Source of the DNA: Puccinia triticina | Taxonomy: Eukaryota; Basidiomycota; Pucciniomycetes; Pucciniales; Pucciniaceae | DNA length: 64,000 nucleotides | NCBI RefSeq assembly: GCF_026914185.1 | Contig: NC_070561.1 | Location: forward strand, 1,178,001-1,242,000 | Direction of reading: 5' to 3' | In this document: positions 33,001-41,536 of the stretch, in pieces | Layout: each line of letters starts with the position of its first letter | Numbering within the stretch: the first letter of the stretch is position 1 | Notes under the pieces: generated by a model | The model's input: only the letters and a program-made list of their open reading frames with translations | What the model was told of the DNA's origin: nothing | Databases searched by the model: none | Made by a program: the position numbers and the translations under genes

Positions 33001-34073
33001 TGTCTACTTAGGCCCGGAACGAAGAGCGCGTCGGGGAGTTCGAGGACCTTTCCATCTGATTGAAAAATGGTTGCGGTACCGGTTCTGGTGGCGGATAGGC
33101 TGTCGGATCCATTTCCGGTGCTGATAGGAACATTGCAGATGGACGTTTCCTTGAAATAGGCTAAGTCATTGAACATATGATGCGAAGCACCCGAGTCGAG
33201 TACCGGCCCAAGTGGATTAGTGTTATGGGAGAGACATTGAACCATAACGCAGTGCGCAAAGGAAGGCGTGTCGTAGGATGACGATGGCTCGGATTGTTCC
33301 GGTGCCTTGGTGCTGAGTCCAGTAGGATTCTTGGGCTTGCGAATAGGTCGCAATTCGGGATGCAACGCCCAGCACTTAGATTCCGGGTGACTGGCTTCTG
33401 GATTGTGTCGACCATTCCTGCATCCAGGAGGAGGACGCGTCCTTGGAGTGCTGGCCAATGCAGTGCCTGTTCTCTCTATCCCTGCCGCCTTGTGAAACGA
33501 TTCATCATTGACCGCAAGATCCCGGAGTTTTTCGATGAGAAGCTCAGAGTTGTTCATGATGGTTTCGTTCATCATGAGCGGATCCGTTATCCCACTTCTT
33601 TTAACTCCTATTTTTCCACAGATGGCTCCGCATATGGCTCCTTCGGTCTGAACATGGCTGATTGAGTCAAAGAGAGTAAGACATGATTCCACTTGATCAA
33701 GAAAGGAATTCAGATCTCCGTCGAATTTAAGGTTGTGCCATCGATTGGTTGCCCTAGTTATGCCGTGAGCCGTTGAGGATCCATATGTTCTTTTGACTTT
33801 TGACCAGATTTCATAGCCGTTAGAGATCCGATGTTGCTTGACGATGCCGTTATAGATACGATCACCGATTTTGGAGCATAGGATGTTTGCGGTTTCGGAT
33901 AGAAGTTCTCGAGTTCTGGCGTTTGGAGCTTGACCCGGGTTGGTGGTAACCGTGCCGAACAGGCCATTGCGAGTAAGAAGACCTTCCATTCGATTGGACC
34001 AGATGGGGTAGTTTCCGCTGCCCGTGAGGACTGGGATCTGCTTGAGTTCCTCTTTGCTGATGTTGGCCGTCAT
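29874..34073 (-). CDS. Copia Gag-Pol polyprotein (1399 aa)
   Basis: A single uninterrupted frame starting 67 nt inside the element (MTANISKEELKQIPVLTGSG). Gag is at about 1-260 and I saw no clear CCHC knuckle. Protease is VLDSGASHHMF (about 290). Integrase has a WHSRLGHAGIARM...CDPCMMGK zinc finger (about 427-455) and catalytic residues in VHGDLVGP, TDGGGEFVN (about 547) and HNGVAERANKT. RT is AHVDDLVIL (about 1020). RNase H is ASVDADWANCPDSRRS (about 1187) with STEAEYKAL and FRTKHMDLRLHFV. The integrase-before-RT order proves the copia class. The last 47 codons are encoded by the 3' LTR, so the C-terminus overlaps the terminal repeat. No disabling mutation was noticed. Confidence 0.95.
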   Translation of the reverse strand: MTANISKEELKQIPVLTGSGNYPIWSNRMEGLLTRNGLFGTVTTNPGQAPNARTRELLSETANILCSKIGDRIYNGIVKQHRISNGYEIWSKVKRTYGSSTAHGITRATNRWHNLKFDGDLNSFLDQVESCLTLFDSISHVQTEGAICGAICGKIGVKRSGITDPLMMNETIMNNSELLIEKLRDLAVNDESFHKAAGIERTGTALASTPRTRPPPGCRNGRHNPEASHPESKCWALHPELRPIRKPKNPTGLSTKAPEQSEPSSSYDTPSFAHCVMVQCLSHNTNPLGPVLDSGASHHMFNDLAYFKETSICNVPISTGNGSDSLSATRTGTATIFQSDGKVLELPDALFVPGLSRHLISLGRLTKKAAVINRDGSVYRVVIDDTIKFTCIMTNGVLEFTTIIGPVSSFVTLLSTHTHSSATTPFLTWHSRLGHAGIARMKLALPDVRFDQPTNCDPCMMGKATRLPFKGHFDVTSAPLEVVHGDLVGPINPTTNSGARYFLTLVDQHTGYISVTLLKEKSQATSAILDFKRFFENQTGHNIKKLITDGGGEFVNRTLSEHLRDSGIQHNVAPPYTPQHNGVAERANKTIINMSRCMMMQANLAKEWWGEAVKTAMAVTNCLPSVGKNRPSPIEQLFKKSPNLKIFRPFGCKTWLVKPNQLRTSKFDPISWEAILIGYSNDYSCYRVVRLSDKKVFETRHAYFDESLFPSLTAIAPSHDSFPYTSLPSFSSDAALPFSEISSPTPEKDADPDRSSEDMEIDEAPISPSNHSEINDSSPQLQETAPRRIIVHGPRHPTQIDSSIDSNNILHFNRRRPQAFNAQTVEPKNHRQAMYSNEREHWKQAEEKEIANMINHHVWDEQVMTDQIHAIPSTWAYKKKLGANNEVTEYKARICAQGFRQTYGLNFEMKYAPTGKPSSLCVLLSFAVTNNLQIHQLDVKSAFLTCDLEEQVYMTPPPGYLSGQNIVLKLRKAIYGLKQALLAWYKRLSSFLISIGFQTSVADPCVFFRMLAPATWIFAHVDDLVILSSDPTHFKTQMAREFQIKYLGDSTFLLGMKLDRVSQGIILNQAQYVERKLGEFEVLTLPSASCPLDPKMHLSEASSDDVLRFQELGVNYRAMIGSLNYLSILTRPDISYAVSKLSQFLERPGMVHYTAAMQVFRYLKGTRGRGLSFFRSSSSSIVASVDADWANCPDSRRSHTGFLIQLNKHVVSWKSRKQTTVSLSSTEAEYKALTDVSKEVAWLVNLIKEVIPEQPLDIPVVLVDNRGAIDLALSQISQNGFRTKHMDLRLHFVRELIKTQVIRLQYIKTDLNTSDLLTKPVGRSRIIKALDAFTSDALQAGSASRPTAPSMGGCETSPDASGNAPPPSQPVQPHSHQARAPVQTNPHNTGKLDSYTSLD

Positions 34074-34125
34074 GTCGTCCTGCTCTTGTCAGTCTGAAGG
34101 GTGAGTCGAGTGGTTCGTTCGAGTT

Positions 34126-34139
34126 CGAGACTGTAAATC
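34126..34139 (-). promoter_or_regulatory. Copia PBS complementary to the tRNA-Tyr anticodon arm (half-tRNA primer)
   Basis: The 14 nt directly adjoining the 5' LTR read (plus strand) CGAGACTGTAAATC. This is identical to the tRNA-Tyr(GUA) anticodon arm sequence found at 58706-58719. The primer would be a tRNA-Tyr 5' half ending about nt 40, as known for Drosophila copia with initiator tRNA-Met. Confidence 0.75.
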
Positions 34140-34950
34140 TGTAAGAATTCAGGTGACTAAGAGCATTTATTTCATTAGATCTTATGTACAAAGTTGATGA
34201 GAGCTAAGAAGATGGAGAGAGAAAAACATGAACTCTGGTTCGTACCTAAGAGCAGGATCGCACTTGTGACAGGCAGTGATAGAAAGAAGAGGACAGTAAT
34301 GTGAATAGAGAAGTAAAGATGTGACACGAAAAAGGGTCTTGGAAATGAGATGACAAAAAGAAAAAAAAAAAAAAACGGGCGAGAATAATCAGGATACCGG
34401 GACGATGGCGTCGATATACTGAAGTGGGTCTGAGAAGGTAGTAGAAGCGCTAGAGGGTGTTTGAAGGTTTTGTTGAGTGAGCGCAGCGGTCGCGATATAG
34501 GGGATCTTTCGGATGCAAGGGATGAATAGTACTGCTGGATAGGAGTCTGATAGTGAAGAAAGAAAACGCGACGACCAAAAGAACAGAGGATCAGGACAAC
34601 TGGTCCCTTTTATAGCCATGTGAGTAAGTGGGCTTACTCTGATAGAGCGCCTGATTGTCGTCGCTCTGCACTGGCCCACTAGGGGTCCAGGTTGGTTGCG
34701 GTATCTAGGCCATGACTGGTTTGGTTGTATTCCTCCTGCATGTGGGCTTCGCCTAGGCGGTAGATGAGGGTATAGTGAATGAATTGGTTAGCGTACAGCT
34801 CCTGTATCATCAGTCAAGACTGGTATAGGAGTCAAGCTTACCTGTGTTGTGAGGGTTGGTTTGGACTGGAGCTCGAGCTTGATGACTGTGAGGCTGAACC
34901 GGTTGAGACGGAGGAGGCGCGTTGCCTGAGGCGTCAGGCGAAGTTTCACA
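34140..34950 (-). repeat. 5' LTR of the copia element
   Basis: 811 bp, mate of 29204-30014, followed by TSD AGAAC. Confidence 0.95.
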
Positions 34951-34955
34951 AGAAC

Positions 34956-35320
34956 CAGTCCATATGGTGATTCAAGGGTCTTACCGTGTATGCCAAAGTG
35001 GTCAAAACGGCGCTGCGGAAGCAAGACATGGAACACCTGAGTTTAAAAGGAGGGGCTTGATGAACATCAATACCCCCAGGGCGTCCTCTGCCGCTGCACT
35101 TCCAGCGGACGGTTCGTCCTCGCCCCCCTCCGCTGTTGCATGTGTGCAGTCTGAGGGGCTGAAGAGTGGGCCCCCCACTGGTCACAGCCTTTGCTGCGGG
35201 CTGGGGGCCTTCACGTCCATCACTTTTGACCCGTGCGCTTGACGCGGGCTGGGTGGTGAGCCTGGGGGCACGGCTTTGCCGATGTTGGAAGGCTGGTAGA
35301 GATTTTCTTGTCAATAAAAT
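34956..35320 (-). pseudogene. Possible upstream part of the Pik1 fragment
   Basis: DNA beyond the copia insertion. Minus strand reads ...CATACACG|GTAAGACC, a good donor, just before the insertion point. Open frames upstream (122 codons in one frame, and an acidic Ala-rich AEGGEDEPSAGSAAAEDAL in another) could be exon sequence, but I could not match either to Pik1. Confidence 0.25.
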
Positions 35321-36995
35321 TGTGTAAAATCCCCCTCCTTGTGTATCCTGGTTTTTGCAGAGGGAAAACCCAACCTGTTTTTTTTTTTATACTTTTGTTA
35401 ATGGGGGAACCCATGATGTTTTTTTTCCTCATTCTGAATAATTCTAAGGGGGAACCCTTGATCTTAATTTTTTTAATTTTGGCAAAACTGTGTCTTTAAT
35501 TAACTTGGATGATTGGGTTTCAATTCATATTATTTATATGTGCATGAAGGTGGTAATTGTTTTCACTTTTCTAATGTAACTGTCATGTGCGCATGTGTAA
35601 GTTTGTTAGAAATTACAGGTTGGGCCTCCTGCGGATCAACAACATGTACATCCCTGTTAGAATGATGTGAAAGGCCCATCTGAATTGGCATATTTCCCTA
35701 AATAAGGCCAGTATCATCTAGAATTGAGCCAAAAAAGGATGAAAGTAGGGTGAAAATATGAGTCAAGTCAAGCTTGGTCACAGATTTCAGATAGACATCC
35801 TGGCTTCTTAACATATATAAGCTTGTGAGTTGTTTTTTTGTTTGTTTGTTTTCCAATGTCTCCATGCACATGCATGTGAGTTTTTTCCCACTTTGCCAAT
35901 GTCACCTTCGTGTACGCGCGTACATTAGGGTGACAGATCACTGGAGGCGCCTTTCACAGCTCCATTACAAGTAAAAACTGGTCAGAAAGCCATGAAAGCC
36001 CCCGCAGGTCACATTTACACTGTTTGGAACCCTTTTGACATAGATAAATTGATCAACAGAAATTCACCATAAATGAGTAATAGTTGGGCATTGATTAACT
36101 ATGATTTCAAGAAAGATTGTAATTAATTTATACTTAGAAAATTAATTGGTTCTATACAAAATTGCACAAGGTCCTGTGATAATTCCGCATCACTTCTGAA
36201 ACACTTCCCATTGACTTCAGAAGAATTTATCAATCATTTCCTAATCCACATCAGACTCACATCAGACCCAGAACAACATCAAATTAGACTCTGGCACTCC
36301 CTGGAGAGTGTGTCAAAGTCTCCCCTGGTGATGTAGGTTTAGTAAAATAAAAATAATCTCAATTGACTGACACAAGCAGCTGAACATAATCTTTATCCTG
36401 CTGCAATCTTGACCAAGTCAACCATCTCAAGGAATTCCCATTGAGAAGCAGGTCATCAATCTTCCATCAGAATCTCAAACTGGACCTGTTGCAGTAATTG
36501 TAGATGATAAAAAACTCTTTTATCAGTTGTTTACAAATGAGAGAAGCAAAGGAGGATTGTGTGGGTGACCTAGAGAGACATAGAGTAGGATTTTAATTAT
36601 CAGCATATGTATTTAAGTCCAATACCAGGGAGCTTGCGGCTCTGCCGCGAAACACGTGCAAGCAATACACCACAGCATGTGATCAGATAAATATGTACAA
36701 GGACGTGGCCAAAGAGTTTATGCAATATTTTGGTTAGATTTGTAATTTCTTGAAAAATTCATAACTCTTGCTCAAGGGTCAGGCTTTAGGCATGCCAATG
36801 ATTTACTACGCGCACGCCAAAAAAGGAGTGAACCTCTGACCACTCCAATATTCTTGGAGTGGGAAGTGATTCACTCCAAAACCAGGTCTTTTTTGTAGTG
36901 CACATCCCTGCACTCCATGCTGGTTTGGAGTGAACACCTGGAAACTCCTGTATACCCTTGTCTAGGGCCGGCGGAGGCCGGCCATTAAGCAAAAG
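35321..36995. other. AT-rich gene-free region
   Basis: Poly-T tracts and no supported ORF. It contains the inverted partner (about 36288-36333) of the block at 26255-26300 and a GGAGTGAAC-containing local inverted repeat (about 36810-36945). Confidence 0.45.
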
Positions 36996-36998
36996 CAC

Positions 36999-37275
36999 TC
37001 CCCTCAATGGCTGGTCTGCGCTGGCCATTGGGGAGAGTACATACACATACAAGCCCCTTGATGACAGGTCAGACTGGTCATCAAGAGTACTCAACCCTCT
37101 TGATGACCGGGAATGACTGGTCATCAAGAGGACACTGGCCTCTCAATCACCAGAATCAAACTGTCATCAAGAAGATTCAACCCTTTTGATGACCAAGATT
37201 GACCGGTGTGGTGGCCTCTCCCGTGGCCAGCTAGTCAGGATCATCGCCGCTGCCGGGATTGTCATCAAGAGTCCA
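36999..37275. repeat. Hairpin array 3
   Basis: About five units of the GATGACCGG-type hairpin. The first has compensated arms (CAATGGC with GCCATTG). Others use CTTGATGACC/GGTCATCAAG. It stops at the CT-rich LTR relic that follows. Confidence 0.75.
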
Positions 37276-37329
37276 GTTTCAGTTTCAGTCCTCAAGTCTC
37301 AAGAAACATCAAGATCCTCAAGACCCTCA

Positions 37330-37800
37330 AAAATTCATCCTCCCCCCATCTGTCCTCATCTTTCACCTCTCTTTTCCATACTCCTTCCTCCCCCTCTCCT
37401 TTTTCCTTCTCCCATCTTTCCATCCCTTTTTCTTCTCAGTCCCCATCACCTTTCAGTTTTCTTGGTCCTAACACAGCGCCTGCTGTGGGTTTATTTCTTT
37501 GTTTTGTGCTGGTTCTCTTCCTTCTGTTTTGGTTCTGTCTGTTTTGTTCTGAGTGTTTATGCCTCCTATTTCCTCTTTTCCTTCTTCTTTCCTTTGGTTC
37601 TTCTTCTTCTGTCTCCTCTCACTTTCATTTCCTTGTTTCTTTGTCTTGTGTTCTCTGTTTCCTGTTTCTCTTGTTTGTTGTGTGTGTGTGCGCGCGTAGC
37701 GCGCGGAGGATGTGATGAAATGTATGTGACATGTCACCCTGAGTCCAAGTTCAGCTCGAACTTGGATGATGGGTGGCTATGGCATTCTGATCCCCAGAAT
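37330..37800 (+). repeat. Old solo-LTR relic related to element B
   Basis: A pyrimidine-rich stretch followed by GCGCGCGTAGCGCGCGGAGG, TGTGATGAAATGT and ACATGTCACC. This is the inverse order and complement of the core of the B LTR (for example 51185-51240). Similarity is clear around 37685-37790 and fades to either side. The 294-codon ORF crossing it (37186-38070) joins array, relic and flank and is not a gene. Confidence 0.5.
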
Positions 37801-38122
37801 ACGGACCATCACAGAGCTTATAGATCATATCTTCAGAGTTTCAACTTACGGGCTCCGTCCGCCGATCGTCCTTTCATCCAGAATTCCAGATCCCCGTTCC
37901 TTCCCCTCTTTAAGATCACTTCTCATCCCATCAACCACAAAAACAACCGCCGCCGAGGATCCAAAACCCCGGCGAACCTCTCAAAACCACCCAACCAAGA
38001 AGCTATCCCAGATCCCCCCCCCATTTCAGCGCTCAATCCTCACGGACCACCCACCTCGAGGGCAGCCTAAACAGCAACCCATCCCCTCACACGACTGCCT
38101 CCGCTTGTACGGACAGGAGTCC
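37801..38122. other. No gene seen
   Basis: A Pro/Ser-codon-rich stretch between the LTR relic and array 4. Overlapping ORFs in two frames, neither supported. Confidence 0.4.
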
Positions 38123-38545
38123 CTCACCGGTCATCACGAGGACTCCACCCTCTCAATGACCAGTTGGTCCCAGTCATCAAGAGGACTCAACCCTCTTGAT
38201 GATCTGGCCAACTGGTCATCAAGAGGACACAGCCCTCTTGATGACCGTTCAATCCCAGCTATCAAGAGGGCTGTGTCCTCTTGATGACCTGTTGATCCCG
38301 GTCCCAACCCTCTTGATGGCCGGGATCAAACAGTCATTGAGAAAACTCAACCCTCTCAATGACCGGGATTGACTGGTCATTGAGAGGACTCCACCCTCTC
38401 AATGACCGGGATTGACTGGTCATTGAGAGGACTCAACCCTCTCAATGACTGGGATTGACCGGTTATCAAGATGACACAGCCCTCTTGATGACCAAGATCA
38501 ACTGGTTATTGAGAGGACACAGACCTCTTGATGACAGGTCAGAAA
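38123..38545. repeat. Hairpin array 4
   Basis: About nine units. The central ones repeat with a 43-bp period (CTCTCAATGACCGGGATTGA, then CTGGTCATTGAGAGGA). Arms in this array are mostly TCAATGACC/GGTCATTGA or TTGATGACC/GGTCATCAA, again with both arms changed together. Confidence 0.85.
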
Positions 38546-38559
38546 CCTTACATACTTAG

Positions 38560-38798
38560 AACCTCAACTCTTGTGCATGTCCTTCACACAAATCAAATCA
38601 ACATCACTGTGTTTACTGCAGGTTATTATCATCTTAATTTTTCTGAAACTGTCATTTCTATTTTCTTTGTATCTAAAAAAGTGTCTTTTATTGTTTTATT
38701 TTTTTTCCTTGTTAGATGTGTGTCCTTCACTTGAGAGTTGTTGTTGTTGTTGTTGTCAGAGTCATCTACCTGGTTTCACCATTTTGTCTGCTAAGGTT
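38560..38798 (+). repeat. Dispersed repeat with a 94-bp intron-like insert (left flank of B)
   Basis: Matches 59604-59754 on the other side of element B (AACCTCAACTCTTGTG... to CTAAGGTT). This copy contains 94 extra bases (38622-38715) that begin GTTATT, end in a polypyrimidine tract plus TTGTTAG and are absent from the other copy exactly at CAG|ATGTGTG. That is what a spliced intron would leave. No ORF worth naming. Confidence 0.6.
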
Positions 38799-38823
38799 AG
38801 TTGAAATAATATATACACACGTT

Positions 38824-39015
38824 ATGGAACTCTGGCCGGTGCTAGGCCGGCAGCAGTTCGGGGAGGGGAAAGAAAGAAAAGAAAAGAGACTAAGGAATAT
38901 GCCCTCCGGGTGTTTGGCCGATAAAGAGCGCCGAGATTCGTGTAGCGTTGGGGGGGGTTTGATTTTACGACGGCTAGAGATGCGCGTCGGCGGTTTTGTT
39001 TGAGAGAGGAGCCGG
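38824..39015 (-). repeat. 3' LTR of element B, distal part
   Basis: Matches 58759-58951. Interrupted at GAGCCGG by element C and resumes at 50989. Confidence 0.93.
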
Positions 39016-39951
39016 TGTAAGACTCAAAAGTGGTAATGAAACCCTTTTGCTGAATGGTGAAGGGTATGATGGAGTTGCAAGCTCTGCCCTTCTGTTATCA
39101 GTCAACAAGACCCACCAAGCTCAGCTTGGCAAGTTTTATTAAGTGATAGGTCTGGTCTGTTCCAGATGAAATCTGTTTGACTGGCAACGTGTAAGTGTTT
39201 TAATTACTTTGTTATAAGGGTTGAATTGTTGTTATAAGGGTTAATTTATTGTTATAAGGGTTTTAGGATTTGAGTGTGGATGAGTGTTGGGTGACTTGTG
39301 AGTTCTGGGTGAGAAACTGGAGAGCAGACCACTGGGGGTGGAGAGAGCTCCTTTTATAGACAAAAGTGGAGCCCCAAAGGGGCTTGTGGGTTAGGGTTTC
39401 AGCTAAACTAGACAACAGGGTGAGGGATTTTAGCTGGTGGGAGTAGATACAAATGATGTCATAACCCCTCAGGGGCGCATGAATGATGTCAGAATATACA
39501 ACAGAACATTCTAACGCATGCCTGAGGTGACAGTAGACTGCATGAGCTGTCATACAGGGGGAATTAGTGTATACACAAGTCTGAGGCTGCAGAAACAGTG
39601 TAAATGATGTCATACTATGTATATAAAGGAGTGTATGTAGTTAATATGTAATGAGTGTAGCCTGACAGGGAGATGTATGTTTGTATCCTGTGATATTTAT
39701 AAGTGTACTACTGTGAAACTTGGGTTGAGGCAGGTGACAGCTGAGTTACTGGGGCTGGCCGTGTGATATGTGTCCATGAGGTGTAACTTCCACACTAGAA
39801 GGGGTCCAGGGGTGCTTCCAGTGGTGACTAGGGGTGAAATTGGCCGTAGAATCCATTTCTGGGGTCCATTTGGGGGTATCTTGAGGCCTAGTATGAGTAA
39901 TTATGTGGTATAGAAAAAACTTTTTATTTTTCCACTTTTCCGTCTACCACA
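39016..39951 (-). repeat. 3' LTR of element C
   Basis: 936 bp, apparently identical to 50049-50984. It contains minus-strand TATAAAAGG (about 39351-39359) as the LTR promoter, three GTTATAAGGGTT units (about 39210-39262), and ORF shadows only. Confidence 0.95.
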
Positions 39952-39966
39952 TCCTCCCCCAACTTA
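39952..39966 (-). promoter_or_regulatory. Polypurine tract of element C
   Basis: Minus strand TAAGTTGGGGGAGGA directly abuts the 3' LTR (TGTGGTAG...), the expected position for the plus-strand primer. Two further copies of the same 14-nt core occur at 43056-43069 and 43337-43350. Confidence 0.8.
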
Positions 39967-41268
39967 TTGTCTGTCCCCAGACAATTTTGCCGTGAAAAGT
40001 GCTTTCTGTCAACTTTTGAACCTGTGACATGGTAAATTTAGGTGGTGATGTGCAGGATCCTTGGAGAGTTGGCCATTTTTACGTCTTCTGGGCCACGTGG
40101 CTTGAGAGGCTGCGCAGGGTGAAAACTGGCCACAATTTTGATTTTTGTCAATTTTGGGGTTTTTCTTAACACGAAGTTTTTGTTGGTTCTGGGAGTCGAA
40201 GTGCTGCGCGCAGTCCGCAGTCCGCAGTCCGCAGTTGCGCAGTTGCGCAGCTGCGCAGGGGTGATGCTTGTGCTGTGGTGACGGCCGCAGCTATTGCTCT
40301 AGCGCCTTAGGGTGCGCGCTATTGAAGCCGCGCGCCTCGGTGTACGAGTAGTGATCGGGGACTCGACCCCGCCTCCTGATGATTGGTTGGTCGGGCTTGG
40401 GGCCCGGGTACACAGTGCTGATCGTACCCGCCCGAAGTTATTAGGGTCCCGCGGGAGTTCATCCAATGCGCCGCAGTTGTCTTGTCGGATTACGCGTAAT
40501 CCGACAAGAGGACTGCGGTGCTGCGAACGTCCAACCTCGCGTTCGGGTCTCGAGTGTTTACTCTCACCCCGCCACGGGGTATGTGTATGTATATCGGCCC
40601 TACCCCTTAGGGGGTATCGATATATCCTCTACATCTCGGCCTCTACCAGCAACCAGCCTCGATTCAACTTCGCCGATCTTCCGGCTCCTTCGACTACGTC
40701 ACCGGCGCCGCTGGCCGACTCAGTTTCCTCAAGTTGGTTCTCTTGACCTCGGACCACTTTCGTCATATGAGGTGGGTGTTTCTCTTTTCTTATTCTGACC
40801 GTTCTTCTTGGTTTCCGTCAAGAAGAAGGAAAAAAAAACCGAAAGCTTCATTTGTGGATCCAAAATCCGACAGCTGACAGCCAGATCTTATTTGACAGCT
40901 CTCCTCGTACCACTGCCGCCAGCAGCCTCACTCGCCGAACTCAGTAGTCCATACCTCCCACCGGTGCGTACCTGTTTCTTTCTTCTTTCCTTTGACCGGT
41001 ACTAAGACGGCGAAACTGACGAACCGCTCATTTTCTCTCTTCTTTGTCGTCATCTCTTCGTGGGCCCGTATGTGTACGTGTTTGATGCCGAGTCCAGCCG
41101 TGGGCCCCATTTCTCGGCTTCGGTTCTATCTGGCTTCGTGACGGTTTGCATCGAACGACGCTGTCGACTCGAAATGGTTAGTAGACCAGTTCTGTTGGCA
41201 GGTCAGGGAGTTGCTCAGAGGGTAGTACATATAAGCCGGTGAGTGCCCGCTGAACCCCCCCGGTCGAG
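39967..41268 (+). other. Upstream region of the antisense gene in element C
   Basis: Non-gag/pol DNA. It holds a CGCAGTC/TGCGCAG short tandem repeat (40207-40260), a 48-bp near-perfect palindrome (40471-40518) and CT-rich sequence. An ORF at 40312-40746 has no recognisable domain and probably is not a separate gene, though a 5' non-coding or coding exon of the downstream gene cannot be excluded. Confidence 0.45.
40471..40518. repeat. 48-bp near-perfect palindrome
   Basis: Left arm CCGCAGTTGTCTTGTCGGAT then TACG, right arm its inverse with 22 of 24 positions paired around TACGCGTA. It is a candidate operator or cruciform upstream of the antisense gene promoter. Confidence 0.75.
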
Positions 41269-41276
41269 TATAAAAG
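41269..41276 (+). promoter_or_regulatory. TATA box of the antisense gene in element C
   Basis: TATAAAAG in GGTCGAGTATAAAAGAGCTC, followed by a pyrimidine-rich leader (CTCCTGGTTTTCCTGTCC...). It lies 261-268 bp upstream of the chosen ATG (41537). An upstream ORF of 38 codons (41407-41523) lies in the leader. Confidence 0.65.
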
Positions 41277-41536
41277 AGCTCCCCCTCTCCTGGTTTTCCT
41301 GTCCTCAACCACTTCCTCACTCTTACTCGTCCAGTACACTTATCTTTGCTTCCCCCTTTTTTTTTGACTTGTTTCAAGGCTTGCTTTACTTAGACCACGA
41401 AAGACTATGCCTCGTCGTGCTCATTATCGAACCTACTTCTCCTCCTCTCCTTATCCTTTACGGAACCGAGGAGCCGAACGTTCCCTTTTTTGTTGTTACT
41501 TAGCCGGGCTCTTCCATACATAATCCCATCCTGATC

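Larger units (their letters stand above)
29204..34950 (-). mobile_element. Ty1/copia element, full length
   Basis: 811-bp LTRs (29204-30014 and 34140-34950; TGTAAGAATT...GTTTCACA) with one mismatch seen (C/T at about 29787 versus 34723). They are flanked by a perfect TSD AGAAC (29199-29203 and 34951-34955). One long ORF encodes gag-protease-integrase-RT-RNase H in copia order. Minus orientation, so 34140-34950 is the 5' LTR. It is inserted into the Pik1 fragment, between a GTAAGA donor-like site at about 34998 and acceptor-like AGs near 29175-29195, so possibly within an intron. It is young and apparently intact. Confidence 0.95.

Noticed and set aside
37186..38070. 294-codon plus-strand ORF
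   Set aside because: It runs from hairpin array 3 through a CT-rich LTR relic into flank. Composition follows the repeats and an overlapping ORF in another frame is equally long.
39263..39613. 116-codon ORF repeated at 50296-50646
   Set aside because: It is duplicated only because both LTRs of element C contain it. It is antisense-independent LTR sequence with the promoter inside.
40312..40746. 144-codon ORF upstream of the antisense gene
   Set aside because: No recognisable features, it crosses a short tandem and palindrome region, and I found no splice model linking it to the gene.
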